In this document: one piece after another, positions 6,412 through 8,994 of the stretch
How the letters are laid out: each line of letters starts with the position of its first letter
How positions within the stretch are numbered: position 1 is the first letter of the stretch
Origin: Modestobacter sp.
GTDB lineage: Bacteria > Actinomycetota > Actinomycetes > Mycobacteriales > Geodermatophilaceae
Assembly: GCA_025965635.1 (NCBI GenBank)
Contig: JAOPWO010000352.1
Location: 1 to 8,994, forward strand
Length of the DNA stretch: 8,994 nt
Direction: 5' to 3'
Notes under the pieces: generated by a model
Told to the model about the DNA's origin: nothing
Databases searched by the model: none
What the model saw: the letters and a program-made list of their open reading frames with translations, nothing else
Program-made: the position numbers and the translations under genes

Positions 6412-7929
6412 GTGACGGAAGTCGTCGCCGCCATCGACCAGGGCACCACCAGCACCCGGTGCATGCTCGTCGACGCAGCCGGCTCGGTGGTGGCGGTCGG
6501 CCAGAAGGAGCACCGCCAGCTGTTCCCGCGCGCCGGCTGGGTCGAGCACGACCCGCTGGAGATCTGGGCCAACACCCGCGAGGTGGTCGGTCAGGCGCTG
6601 GCCCGCGGGAACGTCGGGACGGCGGACGTCGTCGCCGTCGGCATCACCAACCAGCGGGAGACCACCGTCGTGTGGGACCGGCGCACCGGAGAGCCGGTGC
6701 ACGACGCCATCGTCTGGCAGGACACCCGCACCGGGGACATCTGCGCCGAGCTGGGCGCCCTGGGCGGCGGCGCCGACCGGTACAAGGACGCCGTCGGGCT
6801 GCCGCTGGCCACCTACTTCGCCGGCCCCAAGGTCCGCTGGATCCTGGACAACGTCGACGGCGCCCGCGAGCGGGCCGAGCGCGGCGAACTGCTGATGGGC
6901 ACCGTCGACTCCTGGCTGATCTGGAACATGACCGGCGGCCCCGACGGCGGCCGGCACCTCACCGACGTCACCAACGCCTCGCGGACGATGCTGATGGACT
7001 ACCGGACCCTCGCCTGGGATCCCGCCATCGCCGAGGAGATGGGCATCCCCGTCGCGATGCTGCCGGAGATCCGCTCCAACTCCGAGGAGTACGGCCGGGG
7101 CCGGCGGGCCGGCTTCCTGGCCGGCGTGCCCATCGCCGGGTCGCTGGGCGACCAGCAGGCGGCGACGTTCGGGCAGGTCTGCTTCGAGCGCGGCATGGCC
7201 AAGAACACCTACGGCACGGGCAACTTCATGCTCCTCAACACCGGGGAGGACGCCGTCCCCTCGGCGCACGGCCTGCTCACCACGCTGTGCTACCAGCTGG
7301 GGGACGCCCGCCCGGTGTACGCGCTGGAGGGGTCGATCGCGGTCACCGGGTCGCTGGTCCAGTGGCTGCGGGACAACCTGGGGCTGATCTCCTCCGCCGC
7401 CGAGATCGAGGACCTGGCCCGGTCGGTGGACGACAAAGGCGGGGCGTACTTCGTGCCGGCCTTCTCCGGGCTCTTCGCGCCGCACTGGCGGGCCGACGCC
7501 CGTGGTGCCGTCGTCGGGCTGACCCGGTTCGTCACCAAGGGGCACCTGGCGCGGGCCGTGCTGGAAGCGACGGCCTTCCAGACCCGCGAGGTGCTCGACG
7601 CGATGGACGCCGACTCCGGTGTCGACCTGACCGAGCTGCGCGTCGACGGCGGGATGGTCGGCAACGAGCTGCTCATGCAGTTCCAGGCCGACCTGCTCGA
7701 CGTGCCGGTGATCCGGCCGCGGATCGCCGAGACGACGGCGCTCGGCGCGGCCTACGCCGCGGGGCTCGCCGTCGGTTTCTGGTCCGGCCTGGACGAGTTG
7801 ACCGCGCTGTGGGCCGAGGACCGGCGCTGGGAGCCGCAGATGCCGGCCGAGGAGCGCGAGCGGACCTACCGCAACTGGCGGAAGGCCGTGACCAAGAGCC
7901 TGGACTGGGTCGACCAGGACACCCGGTGA
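6412..7929 (+). CDS. glpK: glycerol kinase
   Basis: Glycerol kinase phosphorylates glycerol with ATP to sn-glycerol-3-phosphate in the cytoplasm, trapping it for GlpD. The 505-aa product is full length for the family (E. coli 502 aa). It has the N-terminal ATPase-fold signature AIDQGTTSTR (7-16), the glycerol contacts NQRET (R82, E83), W102 in VWQDTRT and Y135, and the catalytic pair D247/Q248 in GSLGDQQAA. The adenine-side loop YGTGNFMLLNTGE (267-279) and the C-terminal FGGY signature around VDGGMVGNELLMQFQADLLD (411-430) are also present. GTG at 6412 was chosen because family homology starts two residues later and GAGAGGA lies 7 nt upstream; a long in-frame upstream extension lies antisense to glpD. 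The loop that binds fructose-1,6-bisphosphate in E. coli (GGKGGTR) is replaced by GRGRRAGFLAG, and the enterococcal HPr-phosphorylated His is not evident, so those controls are probably absent. No glycerol facilitator gene lies in the window. Confidence 0.97.
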   Translation: MTEVVAAIDQGTTSTRCMLVDAAGSVVAVGQKEHRQLFPRAGWVEHDPLEIWANTREVVGQALARGNVGTADVVAVGITNQRETTVVWDRRTGEPVHDAIVWQDTRTGDICAELGALGGGADRYKDAVGLPLATYFAGPKVRWILDNVDGARERAERGELLMGTVDSWLIWNMTGGPDGGRHLTDVTNASRTMLMDYRTLAWDPAIAEEMGIPVAMLPEIRSNSEEYGRGRRAGFLAGVPIAGSLGDQQAATFGQVCFERGMAKNTYGTGNFMLLNTGEDAVPSAHGLLTTLCYQLGDARPVYALEGSIAVTGSLVQWLRDNLGLISSAAEIEDLARSVDDKGGAYFVPAFSGLFAPHWRADARGAVVGLTRFVTKGHLARAVLEATAFQTREVLDAMDADSGVDLTELRVDGGMVGNELLMQFQADLLDVPVIRPRIAETTALGAAYAAGLAVGFWSGLDELTALWAEDRRWEPQMPAEERERTYRNWRKAVTKSLDWVDQDTR

Positions 7930-7936
7930 CCGACGT

Positions 7937-7964
7937 GCACGGCTGACGGGTCGGTCGTGCTTCT
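7937..7964 (+). terminator. probable glpK terminator hairpin
   Basis: Seven bases after the glpK stop, GCACGGCTGA (7937-7946) pairs with TCGGTCGTGC (7951-7960) around a CGGG loop. This gives a 10-bp stem with two G-T wobbles, followed by TTCT. The position directly after the stop and the convergent arrangement fit a terminator; the short T tract is typical of GC-rich actinobacteria. Confidence 0.6.
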
Positions 7965-7983
7965 CGCTCGTGGCCGACGAGCG
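7965..7983. terminator. second hairpin in convergent glpK/pgm gap
   Basis: CGCTCGT (7965-7971) pairs perfectly with ACGAGCG (7977-7983) around a GGCCG loop. No T tract follows on either strand, so it could be a back-up or bidirectional terminator, or chance at this GC content. The rest of the gap up to 8080 shows nothing else that I can support. Confidence 0.35.
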
Positions 7984-8080
7984 GTGGCCCGGCGAGTGGA
8001 TGCGCGGCGTGCTCCCGCTGTGCGTGCTGAGGGTGGTCGCCGACGGACCGACGTAGGGTTACGCCGTCGCCGCGGCCACC

Positions 8081-8994
8081 TCACGCGCTCCTGAGGGCCG
8101 CGGAGACGACGGCCTTGGCCTCGTCCTGCACCTGGGCCAGGTGCTCGGGGCCGCGGAACGACTCCGCGTAGACCTTGTAGACGTCCTCGGTGCCGGACGG
8201 GCGGGCGGCGAACCAGGCGTTCTCGGTGGTCACCTTCAGCCCGCCGATGGCCGCGTCGTTGCCGGGCGCGCGGGTGAGCTTGGCGGTGATCGGCTCCCCG
8301 GCCAGCTCCGTTGCGGTGACCGCCTCGGGCGACAGCTTGCCCAGCGCCGCCTTCTCCTCGCGGGAGGCCGCGGCGTCGATCCGGGCGTAGGCCGACGCGC
8401 CGAACCGGTCGGTCATCTCCGCGTGCAGCTGGGACGGCGACCGCCCGGTCACCGCCTGGATCTCACTGGCCAGCAGGGCGAGCAGGAGGCCGTCCTTGTC
8501 CGTCGTCCAGACGCTGCCGTCGCGGCGCAGGAACGACGCCCCGGCGGACTCCTCGCCGCCGAAGCCGACCGACCCGTCGAGCAGCCCCGGCACGAACCAC
8601 TTGAAGCCGACCGGCACCTCGACGAGCCGGCGGCCCAGGTCGGCGACCACCCGGTCGATCAGCGAGCTGGACACCAGCGTCTTGCCCACCGCGGTGCCCG
8701 GCCCCCACTCCGGGCGGTGGCTGAACAGGTAGGAGATCGCCACGTCGAGGAAGTGGTTGGGGTTCAACAGGCCGCCGTCGGGGGTGACGATGCCGTGCCG
8801 GTCGGCGTCGGCGTCGTTGCCCGTGGCCACGTCGTACGACGACTGGTCGCTGCCGACGAGCCGCACCAGCGAGGCCATCGCCGACGGGGAGGAGCAGTCC
8901 ATCCGGATCTTGCCGTCCCAGTCCAGCGTCATGAACCGCCAGGTCGGGTCGACCAGCGGGTTCACCACCGTCAGGTCGAGTCCGTGCCGCTCCG
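8081..8994 (-). CDS. pgm: phosphoglucomutase, alpha-D-glucose-phosphate-specific (C-terminal 303 residues)
   Basis: Pgm interconverts glucose-1-phosphate and glucose-6-phosphate, linking glycolysis to glycogen, trehalose and nucleotide-sugar synthesis. The reading frame is open to the window edge, so the 5' part, including the phosphoserine loop, is missing; full-length relatives are about 545 aa. Visible residues strongly resemble the E. coli Pgm type: WDGKIRMDCSSPSAMA, the Mg-binding loop GNDADADRHGIVTP (three Asp at 8801-8815), NPNHFLDVAISYLF, the sugar-ring loop GFGGEESAGASFLRRDG, WTTDKDG, and the C-terminal phosphate-binding loop ARPSGTEDVYKVYAESF. All expected motifs are intact. It converges on glpK with 151 bp between stop codons and is not part of the glycerol operon; promoter and start are outside the window. 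A GTG near 8968 is internal and not a start. Confidence 0.97.
   Translation of the reverse strand, partial: ERHGLDLTVVNPLVDPTWRFMTLDWDGKIRMDCSSPSAMASLVRLVGSDQSSYDVATGNDADADRHGIVTPDGGLLNPNHFLDVAISYLFSHRPEWGPGTAVGKTLVSSSLIDRVVADLGRRLVEVPVGFKWFVPGLLDGSVGFGGEESAGASFLRRDGSVWTTDKDGLLLALLASEIQAVTGRSPSQLHAEMTDRFGASAYARIDAAASREEKAALGKLSPEAVTATELAGEPITAKLTRAPGNDAAIGGLKVTTENAWFAARPSGTEDVYKVYAESFRGPEHLAQVQDEAKAVVSAALRSA

Noticed and set aside
6364..7545. 393-codon minus-strand frame opposite glpK
   Set aside because: It is the antisense shadow of glpK, Gly/Val/Pro-rich without motifs; glpK carries complete kinase signatures.
4395..7946. Open reading frame of 1183 codons on the plus strand running through tetR, glpD and glpK
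   Set aside because: It is antisense to glpD and out of frame with glpK, low complexity, and joins unrelated genes. It is a product of few stop codons at this GC content.

Overview
This is a very GC-rich stretch (above 70% by eye, with strong third-position G/C bias) from a high-GC actinobacterium. Gene content, codon use and protein style fit a Geodermatophilaceae-type genome (Blastococcus, Modestobacter, Geodermatophilus), but that placement is an impression, not a computed result. No mobile element, CRISPR array, tRNA or rRNA was seen.

Layout. (1) Positions 1-4534, all on the minus strand, hold a tightly packed cluster. In transcription order it is a TetR-family repressor, an MMPL/RND-type membrane transporter (747 aa), a 70-aa protein with a His/Cys cluster that could bind metal, an M20 (ArgE/DapE-type) metallohydrolase, and an HMG-CoA lyase-family protein whose 3' end leaves the window. 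Junctions are 1 bp, 4 bp, a 10-bp overlap and a 4-bp ATGA overlap, so a single transcript with translational coupling is likely. Its 5' end carries a compact dyad operator with three TGTATC/GATACA half-sites. (2) Positions 4608-7929 hold the glycerol utilisation pair glpD (minus) and glpK (plus), divergently transcribed from a 73-bp gap. Glycerol kinase makes glycerol-3-phosphate and the GlpD flavoenzyme oxidises it to dihydroxyacetone phosphate. (3) A 151-bp convergent gap with a strong hairpin just after glpK separates it from pgm (minus, 5' part outside the window), the alpha-D-glucose-phosphate-specific phosphoglucomutase.

How the genes work together. GlpK and GlpD feed glycerol into the triose pool, and Pgm links glucose-6-P and glucose-1-P for glycogen, trehalose and cell-wall sugar synthesis. 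The TetR-MMPL part looks like a self-regulated export module. Its tight coupling to a hydrolase and an acyl-CoA-type lyase is unusual and is the only candidate for something undescribed; the rest is conventional central metabolism. All proposed roles come from motifs read by eye, without database searches.
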